Assembly (NCBI GenBank): GCA_036655915.1 | Contig: JAVVPE010000002.1 | Location: 1-64,000 of the forward strand | Source of the DNA: JAVWGW01 sp036655915 | GTDB taxonomy: Bacteria; Actinomycetota; Coriobacteriia; Coriobacteriales; Eggerthellaceae | DNA length: 64,000 nucleotides | Reading direction: 5' to 3' | Shown: one piece after another, positions 16,618-24,738 of the stretch | How the letters are laid out: each line of letters begins with the position of its first letter | Position numbering within the stretch: the stretch's first letter is position 1 | Program-made: the position numbers and the translations under genes | Notes under the pieces: generated by a model | The model's input: only the letters and a program-made list of their open reading frames with translations | What the model was told of the DNA's origin: nothing | Databases searched by the model: none

Positions 16618-17964
16618 ATGGAACTCGAATTCGTTTGCGTGGCGATGATGACGGTTTATAACTGTCTTGTTATGGATTATTGCTCCAAAATTTTGGAGAC
16701 GCGCCTTCCTAAGATTATCGTTTTTGCGCTGCTGCCTTTGTTGGCGGCTTTGCTATTTTTGGTGCCGATTGCCCTGGATGTGCTCATTCCCCTTATCTAT
16801 GCGCTGGAATTTGCGGTCACCTTCCTGGTTATCCGCATAAGCTTTTATGGCAGATTCATCCATATGTTTTGGGCGGCACTCAACTTTACCTTTCACACCC
16901 TTGTTATCAGGGGCATCGTGCTTGCCATTGCTTCATTGGCGGCTAACTTAAACATGTACCGCGTGATTGAAGATGGCCTGCTCAACATGCTTACACTGAT
17001 CGCGACATTTTTTGTGCTGTGCCTTTTCTTGGTGGTGTTCAATGCGAAGGTTGATGTTCCCAAAGTAAAAATTCTCTTAAGCAACCCAGGGCAGCTAAAG
17101 TTTGTCTACATGCTGCAGCTGGTTATGCTTGGGTTTTTGCTGTTTTGCACCTATGCCTACTATTACAACCTCGATCTTGTTTGGTTTACCATCTTTCACT
17201 TGCTTACCTGCGTGTTTGTGCTTATCGGGTACTACATCGCGTTTGGCATGGCGGTGCGCACGGCGGTGTGGGTTGAAGATGAACTGAACTACCAAATTGT
17301 CGAAGCGCAGATGCAGCGCCAAATTCGTGGGTATGAAGAACAAAAAAAGCTCTACGATTTGATGCGCCAATACAAGCACGATTTCAAAAGAATCCTTAAC
17401 ACCGCAAACGGCCTTTTGGCGACGGGCAACGTTGAGGAAGCCCAGGAACTTTTGGGCGAAACGGTTACCTATGCCGATGTTAACCTGGCGCCGCGGCCAG
17501 AATACTCCAACATTCTAATCGTTGATATTGTTTTGGACGAACTGGCGGATAACTGCGATAAAAACGACATCGAACTAAGCGCTCAGTGCTTCATTTCAGA
17601 AGATGTAACCCTAACTTCGTTGCAGCTGTGCCGCATGTTCAACAATTTGGCGGCCAACGCACTGGAGGCCTGCCAACGGCAAGCTGAGGGCAGCAAGCGT
17701 TGGATTGACATTAAAGGCCGCCTGCAAAAGGACAAATCCGTTATCGTAATGCGCAATTCCTTCGATGGAAAAGTGGTTATGGCCGGCGAAAACGAACTGG
17801 CTACCCGCAAAACAAACAAGGAATACCACGGTCTTGGCGTGCGCAATATCAAGGCCATCGTTGAAAAGAATCAGGGATTTTCCGAAATCACCATTTCCAA
17901 AAATCCCAACGTGTTTGAATTCTTCATCGCGTTGCCCCTGCAAGAAAAGCAAGGCGAGGAATAA
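16618..17964 (+). CDS. AgrC-like sensor histidine kinase (GHKL type)
   Basis: A 448-aa kinase with about six N-terminal membrane segments (residues ~1-210) and no extracytoplasmic sensor domain, as in AgrC/ComD peptide-receptor kinases. A coiled segment leads to the phosphoacceptor motif QYKHDFKRILN (His254). The ATPase domain has NNLAANALEAC (N-box, about 342-352) and GLGVRNIKAIVEKNQG (G-box); this short, Asp-poor ATPase is the HATPase_c_5 type. The stop overlaps the sortase start by one base (TAATG). The ligand is unknown; a membrane peptide gene lies upstream of the operon. Confidence 0.92.
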   Translation: MELEFVCVAMMTVYNCLVMDYCSKILETRLPKIIVFALLPLLAALLFLVPIALDVLIPLIYALEFAVTFLVIRISFYGRFIHMFWAALNFTFHTLVIRGIVLAIASLAANLNMYRVIEDGLLNMLTLIATFFVLCLFLVVFNAKVDVPKVKILLSNPGQLKFVYMLQLVMLGFLLFCTYAYYYNLDLVWFTIFHLLTCVFVLIGYYIAFGMAVRTAVWVEDELNYQIVEAQMQRQIRGYEEQKKLYDLMRQYKHDFKRILNTANGLLATGNVEEAQELLGETVTYADVNLAPRPEYSNILIVDIVLDELADNCDKNDIELSAQCFISEDVTLTSLQLCRMFNNLAANALEACQRQAEGSKRWIDIKGRLQKDKSVIVMRNSFDGKVVMAGENELATRKTNKEYHGLGVRNIKAIVEKNQGFSEITISKNPNVFEFFIALPLQEKQGEE

Positions 17965-18584
17965 TGAAGTGGGGGGTGGCAGGAGTACTCGTATTCTTTG
18001 CCATTAACGCCGTGCTCCTTTTTTTCAGCGTTATCAACCCTGTAACGTTTACTCAGCTTGCTCAAGATCCCGCAGCTACCATGGCAAAATATCAGGATGT
18101 TTGGAATGACACGACGGTGCACGAAGCCCCCGTCAGGGAAAAGATATATGCTGTGGGCGATGTGGTGGGCACCGTCACAATCCCCAAGCTTGAAATTTAT
18201 GAGATGCCCATTTACTACGGCACGACCGACGAAAACAAAAACTGGCAAATAACAACGCCGGGCTATGCGGGCAACTGGCAGCTGTTTGGGGAAAAGGGGA
18301 TGGCGGCGCTGGGTGCCCACAACTACCAACTTTTCAGCAAGTTGGAAAAGTTGGGTGTGGGGGAAAAAGTTATCGTGGAAACCATCGATGACATCTACGT
18401 TTATGTGGTGCAGGAAGCGGGCGTCTACGATCACACCAAGCAGGATTGGGCCGATGCTGTCTATACGGGCAAGGAACCCTACTCAATCGACCTGCTTACC
18501 TGCTATCCCGCAGACGTGCTTGACACGCAAGACCGCTACGTTGTGTATGCCACCATGCAAAAAGGCACCATTTTTGTGAACTAG
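17964..18584 (+). CDS. Sortase (class undetermined)
   Basis: A 206-aa membrane-anchored transpeptidase that cleaves LPXTG-like motifs and links proteins to the cell wall or builds pili. An N-terminal helix (about 5-25) precedes the beta-barrel. Catalytic residues are visible: His119 (AALGAHN), Cys180 (DLLTCYP, the TLxTC-like motif) and Arg191 (QDRYVVYA). AVGDVVGTVTIPKLEIYEMPIYYG is the typical first strand pair. Usual sortases have GHN and TL(V/S/T)TC; here GAHN and LLTC are variants. Co-transcription with a LytTR two-component system is unusual. The only obvious wall-anchor substrate in the window is the C1 protease at 1091. Confidence 0.9.
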   Translation: MKWGVAGVLVFFAINAVLLFFSVINPVTFTQLAQDPAATMAKYQDVWNDTTVHEAPVREKIYAVGDVVGTVTIPKLEIYEMPIYYGTTDENKNWQITTPGYAGNWQLFGEKGMAALGAHNYQLFSKLEKLGVGEKVIVETIDDIYVYVVQEAGVYDHTKQDWADAVYTGKEPYSIDLLTCYPADVLDTQDRYVVYATMQKGTIFVN

Positions 18585-18605
18585 GGCAGCGCTTGGTCCT
18601 CTTCC

Positions 18606-19901
18606 TTACTGGATGCCCAGCACCTGCATAACCAGCAGTATTGCGGTTAGCAGCGTCACGATTCCTACCGATACCCAGAGGATAATCTTTGACAGGGGCT
18701 TGCTGCAGTAGGCACCCATGATATGTTTGTCGGCGGCGATGATGGCCATGAAAATCAGCAGCACGGGCAAAATGATGCCGTTTACAAACTGTGCGGTTAA
18801 CATGACGCCCATAAGGTCAATGTTGGGCACCAGCACCACGACGGCCGAAAAGGCAATGACGAAGGTGAAGATGCTCTTGAACAGCGGCGCTTCCTTCCAT
18901 TTGAACGACACGCCCGCTTCCCAGCCAAACGCTTCGCAGATAACAAATGATGTGGTTAAGGGCAACACGCACGCAGCCAAAAATGATGCGGCGATAAGCC
19001 CTACAGCAAACAGCGCTTCGGCGTAATGGCCGGCAAACGGTGCCAGTGCGCTGGCGGCATCGGCTGCACTGGTGATTTCGATGCCCTGGGGAAACAGCAC
19101 GGCGCCCGTGGTAACGATGATGAACCAGGCCACCAGGCAGGCGGCCACGGTGCCTGCTATAACATCAACTTTTTGCGAAAAGAAATCTTTGATGCCCACA
19201 CCTTTTTCCACCACGTTGCTTTGCGCGAAAAACATCATCCAGGGCGCAATGGTGGTGCCTATCATGGCTATGACCAGCGAAACGAAGCTCTGATCTTGCA
19301 CAACGTGCGGCACGACGGTGCTGCTAAGGGCGGCGCCCCAATCGGGGGTGGCCATAAACGCTGCGATGGCGTAGGTTACAAACACCAGCGACAGTATCAA
19401 AAATACCTTTTCCACGCGCTTATAGCTGCCGCCTACCACCAGCAGCCATACGGCAATGGCGGCGATGGGCACCGAAATGTAGCGGGAAACGCCAAACATT
19501 TCCATGCCTGAAGCAATGCCGGCAAATTCCGAAAAGGTGGTGGCAATGTTGCCCACCAGCAGGGCTAACATAGCCAGCGCGGTAAGGCGGATGCCAAAGC
19601 GTTCGCGGATGAGTGCTGCAAAGCCTTTGCCGGTAACGGCACCCATGCGCGCCGCCGTCATCTGCACCACAATCAGCAGCACGCACATAACCGGTATAAC
19701 CCACAGTGCCGTGAACCCGAATTTGGCGCCCACAGTGGAATAGGTTGAAATGCCGCCGGCATCGTTGCCCGCCATCGCGGTCACAATGCCCGGGCCCATG
19801 GCGGCCAGCAACAACCACATTTTGCCGCGCTGCTTTTTTTCCGGCGCGAGGGTGGCAAGTTCGTCTGTGGCGGGGGATAGGTCGGTAAGTTTTTCAGTCA
19901 T
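18606..19901 (-). CDS. NRAMP-related divalent metal transporter, probably Mg2+/Mn2+ (NRMT type)
   Basis: A 431-aa SLC11-like protein with about 11 hydrophobic segments; the start at 19901 follows GGAGGCAAATC. In normal NRAMP proteins TM1 carries DPGN and TM6 carries MPH. Here the aligned TM1 motif reads DAGG (MGPGIVTAMAGNDAGGIS) and TM6 reads APW (GTTIAPWMMFFAQS): the metal-binding Asn and Met are lost, as is the conserved His. Loss of the soft-metal Met is the mark of NRMT proteins, of which an Eggerthella lenta member was shown to carry Mg2+ and Mn2+. It lies 14 bases after a gene for an MgtE-type Mg2+-sensor protein, which supports magnesium as the substrate. Confidence 0.85.
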   Translation of the reverse strand: MTEKLTDLSPATDELATLAPEKKQRGKMWLLLAAMGPGIVTAMAGNDAGGISTYSTVGAKFGFTALWVIPVMCVLLIVVQMTAARMGAVTGKGFAALIRERFGIRLTALAMLALLVGNIATTFSEFAGIASGMEMFGVSRYISVPIAAIAVWLLVVGGSYKRVEKVFLILSLVFVTYAIAAFMATPDWGAALSSTVVPHVVQDQSFVSLVIAMIGTTIAPWMMFFAQSNVVEKGVGIKDFFSQKVDVIAGTVAACLVAWFIIVTTGAVLFPQGIEITSAADAASALAPFAGHYAEALFAVGLIAASFLAACVLPLTTSFVICEAFGWEAGVSFKWKEAPLFKSIFTFVIAFSAVVVLVPNIDLMGVMLTAQFVNGIILPVLLIFMAIIAADKHIMGAYCSKPLSKIILWVSVGIVTLLTAILLVMQVLGIQ

Positions 19902-19915
19902 GATTTGCCTCCGTC

Positions 19916-21274
19916 CTAGCCGTAGGGGTGAAACCCGATAATTTGAAAGAGGATAAGGGTGTAGAAAACCAGAAACATGAGGGCGGCCATGCACGCGCCG
20001 ACCACCTTGATCCAGCGCATCTTCGTTTCGCTTCCTTCGCTATCTTCTTCGATAACATCCAGAGCGTCGTCGAAGGTGACCAGCCCTAACATGCGCCCGT
20101 GTTCATCCACGACAGGCATGGCCAACAGGTCGTATTTTGAAATGTCGGCGGCTACTTCCTCTTCCGTTTCGTCGGGCAGCGCCATGATCAAATCGGCATA
20201 CATCACTTCGGCAATGGTGGTGTTGTTGTGCGCCAACACCAGCGTGCGCAGCGAAAGCACGCCCACCAGTTTTTCGTATTCGTCTAACACGTAAACATAG
20301 TGCACGGTGGGATGTTCTTCGGGCAGTTCGCGCAGCACTTCGATGGCTTGGCCCACCGTGTCGGTTTCGCATACCGAAACGAATTGCGTTGTCATCATGC
20401 CGCCAGCGGTTTCATCCTTGTAGCCCAAAAGCGAGCGAATTTCTGCCGCATCTTCAACGCCCATCAGGCGCAACAGCGTTTCGGCTTTTTCGTAGGAAAG
20501 GCCGCGCACAATATCGGCGGCATCGTCGGGGTCCATTTGGCCCAGCAACTTAGAAGCGCGTGCATCGTCCAAATCGTCAAACACGTCGGCCTGGTATTCG
20601 TCTTCCATTTCGGAAATGGCATCGCCGGCCTGGGCATCATCGAGGTGCTGAAACACATTTTGGCGCTGCTGTGGGTCGAGCTGTTCCAAAATGTCGGCCA
20701 CGTCGGCGGGGTGCAGTTCGTCCAAACGCTTATGGGAAACGGAAAGCTGCACATCGGAAAGGTCGCGGTCGAGCAAATCCATATAGTTCCAGGCAATAAT
20801 TTGCTCGTTGATCTTTTTGCCAAAGGCCTTTGCTACGGCGCATACGGCCGTTTCAAGCCAGGGGGCAAGCCCGCGCAAAATGCCGCGGAATCCCACTTCA
20901 GCGCCTAAAAGTCGCAATTGGCTGCCCGAAGCGGAAAGCTTCAAATCGTTGACGCGCACCACTTTCATGCCCTGCGTATCGACAATCTGACGGTTCAGCA
21001 AATCGCGCGCAAGCAAAACTTCGTCAGGTTGCAGATAGCTAAAGCGGATGGCGGAAGCGTCAACTTGCAGCGTGATGCCTTCGTCTTCGTCGAAATCTTC
21101 GACATACTTGCGCCATGAAATCATGAAGGGTGTTTTGCCCGGCCCGCGAAATGCAAGGCTGGTGATGCGGGGGAAGACCTCGCCCGTGGAAATGGCCAGG
21201 TCAGAAATGGTGCCGATTTTTTCGCCGGTAGCATCGGTAACCGGCTTGCCCAGTAGGGCGGAAAGATAAAGCAT
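19916..21274 (-). CDS. Membrane-tethered MgtE-N/CBS protein with PRC-barrels (Mg2+ sensor-like)
   Basis: A 452-aa protein made of two PRC-barrel-like units (starting LLGKPVTDATGEKIGTISDL and LLNRQIVDTQGMKVVRVNDL), an MgtE_N helical superhelix (LDELHPADVADILEQLDPQQRQ..., about 180-285), two CBS domains (about 295-415, opening GGMMTTQFVSVCETDTV) and one C-terminal helix (about 425-448). In MgtE the N and CBS domains bind Mg2+ and gate the channel; here they are present without the five-helix MgtE pore. Together with the following NRMT-type transporter this looks like a split sensor plus transporter. No M-box riboswitch is recognised in its leader. Confidence 0.88.
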   Translation of the reverse strand: MLYLSALLGKPVTDATGEKIGTISDLAISTGEVFPRITSLAFRGPGKTPFMISWRKYVEDFDEDEGITLQVDASAIRFSYLQPDEVLLARDLLNRQIVDTQGMKVVRVNDLKLSASGSQLRLLGAEVGFRGILRGLAPWLETAVCAVAKAFGKKINEQIIAWNYMDLLDRDLSDVQLSVSHKRLDELHPADVADILEQLDPQQRQNVFQHLDDAQAGDAISEMEDEYQADVFDDLDDARASKLLGQMDPDDAADIVRGLSYEKAETLLRLMGVEDAAEIRSLLGYKDETAGGMMTTQFVSVCETDTVGQAIEVLRELPEEHPTVHYVYVLDEYEKLVGVLSLRTLVLAHNNTTIAEVMYADLIMALPDETEEEVAADISKYDLLAMPVVDEHGRMLGLVTFDDALDVIEEDSEGSETKMRWIKVVGACMAALMFLVFYTLILFQIIGFHPYG

Positions 21275-21313
21275 GGTGGATTCCCTTTTCGTCTTCCCTT
21301 GAAAGAGACAGCG

Positions 21314-21319
21314 ATTATA
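21314..21319 (-). promoter_or_regulatory. -10 element for the MgtE-N/CBS and transporter operon
   Basis: On the minus strand TATAAT (plus ATTATA at 21314-21319) lies 40 bases before the ATG at 21274; the -35 is poor (TTCGGC at 18 bases). Confidence 0.45.
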
Positions 21320-21522
21320 ACGTGCAAAAACGCAAGCCGAAGCCGTGCAGGTGTAAAATCTGTGTCAATACCGAGGGTGATGTGCCGCAGTCGTGTGCCC
21401 CGACCGCCGCAAAGGAAGCCGAGGACTAGTTACTGTGAGGTTTCGGTTTTCGAACCTTCAAGAACTGTCCTTTCCTCGATTGCCGGATGTGTGTTTTCGA
21501 CTTTCTGCGAGCAGTGCTACAA

Positions 21523-21544
21523 ACAAAAAGCGCCCTTGAGGGCG
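21523..21544 (-). terminator. Terminator of the tRNA-Arg(ACG) gene
   Basis: Read on the minus strand, CGCCC (21544-21540) pairs with GGGCG (21535-21531), loop TCAA, followed by CTTTTTGTTTG. It begins 29 bases beyond the tRNA 3' end. The interval 21320-21522 has nothing else that I recognise. Confidence 0.75.
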
Positions 21545-21572
21545 GTCGAAAAACAAAAATGCTGCAATTAAA

Positions 21573-21649
21573 TGGTGCGCCGTGAGGGATTCGAACCCCC
21601 GACGTACTGATTCGTAGTCAGTCCCTCTATCCAGCTGAGGTAACGGCGC
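21573..21649 (-). tRNA. tRNA-Arg (anticodon ACG)
   Basis: The minus strand folds as a full cloverleaf: acceptor GCGCCGT/ACGGCGC, D-stem CCTC/GAGG, anticodon stem ACTGA/TCAGT with loop CTACGAA (anticodon ACG), T-arm with TTCGAAT, discriminator A and an encoded CCA (plus TGG at 21573-21575). The A34 needs conversion to inosine by TadA, whose gene is at 28200. Confidence 0.96.
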
Positions 21650-21830
21650 ACGTCAAATGCAGCAGAAACGATTTTCCCCGAAAACCCCCCGCATGTCAAC
21701 GGCTAATTTTGAAAGCGCACATTTCCCCAACAAGCACAGCGCTAGCAAGGCGCTTTCTGCCGAGTTGTGTGTGTGCTTGCCGACAAAACAAGGTATGATA
21801 CAAAAACGAGTCGGAAAGGTAAGGTGTTTT

Positions 21831-23198
21831 ATGGAAAAGCAGCTCACTCAAGAAGAGCGCAAAATCGCACTCTACGATCAGTTCAATGACATCAATGCAA
21901 TCGACCCCTCTTTCTACGAACAATACGATGTGAAGCGCGGCCTGCGCAATAGTGATGGCACGGGCGTTGTCGCCGGGGTTACAAACATTTCAAATGTGCA
22001 CGGCTATGTGCTTTCCGATGGCGATAAAAAGCCTGATGAAGGCATACTTTCTTTTCGCGGCTACAACGTTTCCGACCTGTTGGCCGCCGCCCCGTTTGAA
22101 GGGCGCTTTGGTTTTGAAGAGGTGGCGTATCTGTTGCTTATGGGCGAATTGCCCACGGCCACCCAGCTGCGTCAGTTTGTCGCGGTGCTTGATGCCCAGC
22201 GCGAACTGCCCGATGGTTTTACCGCATCACGCCTGATGAAGGATACTCCGCATGATTTAATGAACACGCTTTCGCGTTCGGTTTTGCTGCTGTATGCCGA
22301 TGACCCCGATGCGGAAGATCGCTCTCCCGCCCACGAAATTCATACGGCAATTTCGCTGATTTCGCGCCTGCCGCGCATCATGGTGTTGGCCTATTATGCC
22401 AAGCGCGCCGCTTTCTTCAACGAATCCATGATCATGCATCGCTTTGTTCCCGGCCAAACCACGGCGGAAACCATTTTATCCATGCTGCGTCCCGATCGTG
22501 GGTTTTCTGCCGAAGAAGCGCGCATGCTCGATATCATGCTGTGCCTGCACGCCGAACACGGCGGCGGCAACAATTCCACATTCACGTGCCGCGTGCTTTC
22601 CTCTTCCGATACCGATCCGTATTCCACGTATGCAGCGGCCATTGGCTCGCTGAAGGGCAGCAAGCACGGCGGCGCAAACCACCAGGTGTTGGCCATGCAG
22701 CAGGATTTCAAAGCGAATATCCAGCACTGGGATAACGATGGCGAAGTGGCCGATTATCTTGCGCGCGTCGTGAACAAGGAAGCCTACGACCGCACCGGCC
22801 TTATTTATGGCATGGGGCATGCCGTGTATACAAAGTCGGATCCGCGCGCCATCATCTGCAAGGATTTCGCCGAACGCCTTGCGGCGGGCACCGAATTTGA
22901 GGCCGAACTCAACTTGCTGAAAAGCATCGAGCGTTTGGCACCCGAGGTCATTTTGAAGGAAAAAGGTACGAAGAAAGATATGTGTGCCAACGTCGATATG
23001 TATTCGGGTTTCGTGTATTCCATGATGGGCATTCCGGAAGATTTGTTCACGCCCCTGTTTGCCTGCGCACGTATGACCGGCTGGGCGGCGCACCGCTTCG
23101 AGGAAATAGTGTCGGGCAAGCGCATCATTCGCCCTGCCTACAAATCCACTCGTGCCCAAAAGCGCCCCTTCATCCCCATGGACGCCCGCCAAGATTAA
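21831..23198 (+). CDS. gltA: Citrate synthase family protein
   Basis: Condenses acetyl-CoA and oxaloacetate to citrate (2-methylcitrate synthase is an alternative). The 455-aa protein has the catalytic histidines His240 in HAEHGGGNNS and His330 in GMGHAVY, and an aspartate in MCANVDMYSG. The start at 21831 (MEKQLTQEERK) follows GGAAAGGTAAGG and removes a 58-codon spurious extension. The RGYNVSDLL and GELPT segments are typical. The form is longer than the 370-aa Gram-positive type and resembles citrate/methylcitrate synthases of anaerobes, where citrate chiefly feeds glutamate synthesis. It stands alone, so the TCA branch cannot be judged. Confidence 0.93.
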   Translation: MEKQLTQEERKIALYDQFNDINAIDPSFYEQYDVKRGLRNSDGTGVVAGVTNISNVHGYVLSDGDKKPDEGILSFRGYNVSDLLAAAPFEGRFGFEEVAYLLLMGELPTATQLRQFVAVLDAQRELPDGFTASRLMKDTPHDLMNTLSRSVLLLYADDPDAEDRSPAHEIHTAISLISRLPRIMVLAYYAKRAAFFNESMIMHRFVPGQTTAETILSMLRPDRGFSAEEARMLDIMLCLHAEHGGGNNSTFTCRVLSSSDTDPYSTYAAAIGSLKGSKHGGANHQVLAMQQDFKANIQHWDNDGEVADYLARVVNKEAYDRTGLIYGMGHAVYTKSDPRAIICKDFAERLAAGTEFEAELNLLKSIERLAPEVILKEKGTKKDMCANVDMYSGFVYSMMGIPEDLFTPLFACARMTGWAAHRFEEIVSGKRIIRPAYKSTRAQKRPFIPMDARQD

Positions 23199-23311
23199 CC
23201 CCGCCCCACCCGCAGCCCAGCCAACCCGTAGCCCGACTGGCTAAAGAGAGGGTAGGGTTGGTAAAAACATCCAGTGCATCCACGAAAGCGGGTGCACTGC
23301 TTTTTCGTTCG

Positions 23312-24607
23312 CTAATTGCTGCACGCCCGATATATCCTGCTTCTGCCTTCGCCCCGGGCTTCTATCAGGCCTTCGTCGATCATGCTGTTGAGAAGACGTA
23401 TGGTGCTTGACTGGGATGATCCGAGTTCTTCCTGGATAAGACGGCGTCCCCTAGGTGCATTTTCTAGCAGGGAAAGTACTCGCTGCATTTCTTCGCTTGG
23501 TTCGCTTTGAGGCTTGGGGCTGTTGTTGAGATTGGGCAAAAATACCGTGAAGGTGTTGGGGGTTTGAGAGAGGCGTGCGCTTGTGCCGGAGCTCGTATAG
23601 CTTTTCATGATGCGCCGGATTCCCGTGCCATAAGCTTCTATCAACTCAAGGCGGAAAAACACGTTGGCCAAAAGACGGTTGCGAGGCATTGAGACATGAG
23701 CGGAAAGATCGGCTGCTGTCAAGCCTATAGGCAATCCTCCAAGCGAGACAATTTCTACACCACTTTGCATCACAGAGATAAGTGTTGGTCCGGAAAGGGC
23801 GTATTCTCGATGGACAACGGCATTGAGTAGTGCCTCGCGTAGGGCAACTTCAGGATAATCACGATGATCGGTGCGGGTCAGTCCTTTGAATGTGGTTACG
23901 TAGTGATTGCGTTGTTCAAGATAGTCAAATGCCTCATCCATTTGCCTAAGAAGGGACCCAGAAAATTCCGCGCGGTCGGTGAAAGTATCGCGATCGGCTC
24001 CTTCAAAAGAAGCTGCCTTGATGGTGGGTGGACACTGGTCGGACAAAAGTCGCGCCAGGTTAGTGAATAGCCCGTCGGAATTGATAAGCCCAAGCGTGCG
24101 TTTCTCGGCATCTCCAAAAGCAAGTTTCTTCTTTGCAAACCACGCACAGGCATATTCGAAAGAAAGGTTCTGCTCAAAAGACCTCATTGTTTCAAATGCA
24201 TCGCCATCGGTTGCCTTAATCATGGAGACGATAGCGCTTTCGCCTGCTGGCACACTGGCTGCGCCACTCCGAACATAAACCCCTTCGGGACGCAGGCCTT
24301 TTGCGGCAAGGTAGTAGGGGCGCTTTGTGCCTTTGGCTACGCGAGCAATTACGACGGGCATCCCCTCGATCTGCTCTGTAGAAACATGGGTCATCATCAC
24401 GACATCGGGCTTGATAGCCATTTGCATCTTGTTGGTCAGTTTGAGCATTTCGGCATCACTATCTTTGACGCCGACAACTTTACCGCAATCAGCAACTCCG
24501 ACAAACAAAGAGCCTCCCTCGGTATTGGCGAAGGCCGCTATTGTTTTTATCGCGCTATCATTTACCTGTAGCTTGTACTCTGTGGTCATATCTTCTTGGC
24601 CCAGCAT
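23312..24607 (-). CDS. AlbA_2/Schlafen-type ATP-binding regulator
   Basis: A 431-aa protein of the divergent AAA_4/AlbA_2 family: an N-terminal AlbA_2 (Schlafen) domain (IKTIAAFANTEGGSLFVGVADCGKVVGV), a middle HATPase_c_4-type region (ALREALLNAVVHREYALSGP, EAYGTGIRRIMKSY) and a C-terminal winged helix (LIQEELGSSQSSTIRLLNSMIDEGLIEARGEGRSRIY). GGGAGGCACCC precedes the start. These are widespread as predicted regulators; some belong to defence or mobile elements. No partner gene is visible. Upstream lies an array of TTCTAACCA repeats that its winged helix may bind. Confidence 0.9.
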   Translation of the reverse strand: MLGQEDMTTEYKLQVNDSAIKTIAAFANTEGGSLFVGVADCGKVVGVKDSDAEMLKLTNKMQMAIKPDVVMMTHVSTEQIEGMPVVIARVAKGTKRPYYLAAKGLRPEGVYVRSGAASVPAGESAIVSMIKATDGDAFETMRSFEQNLSFEYACAWFAKKKLAFGDAEKRTLGLINSDGLFTNLARLLSDQCPPTIKAASFEGADRDTFTDRAEFSGSLLRQMDEAFDYLEQRNHYVTTFKGLTRTDHRDYPEVALREALLNAVVHREYALSGPTLISVMQSGVEIVSLGGLPIGLTAADLSAHVSMPRNRLLANVFFRLELIEAYGTGIRRIMKSYTSSGTSARLSQTPNTFTVFLPNLNNSPKPQSEPSEEMQRVLSLLENAPRGRRLIQEELGSSQSSTIRLLNSMIDEGLIEARGEGRSRIYRACSN

Positions 24608-24626
24608 GGGTGCCTCCCTGAAATCT

Positions 24627-24689
24627 TTCTAACCAGATTTCTAACCATTCTAACCATTCTAACCAAGATTGTGAATAGAATAGTTAGAA
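24627..24689 (-). promoter_or_regulatory. Operator array of TTCTAACCA iterons
   Basis: Four exact copies of TTCTAACCA (24627, 24639, 24648, 24657), three in direct tandem, are followed by an inverted copy with one mismatch (TAGTTAGAA, 24681-24689). The array starts 20 bases before the AlbA_2 gene start, within its likely promoter, and suggests cooperative autoregulation. Confidence 0.65.
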
Positions 24690-24738
24690 TTGAAGGCGGT
24701 AAGCTCTGCCCGCCCGTTTACCCGGTTCGGGTGGGCTT

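Noticed and set aside
18606..19901. MntH manganese transporter
   Set aside because: The TM1 Asn and TM6 Met/His needed for the usual NRAMP metal site are absent.
21275..21480. M-box or other riboswitch before the MgtE-N/CBS gene
   Set aside because: The -10 element lies only 40 bases before the start codon, leaving no room for a riboswitch, and no conserved core was seen.
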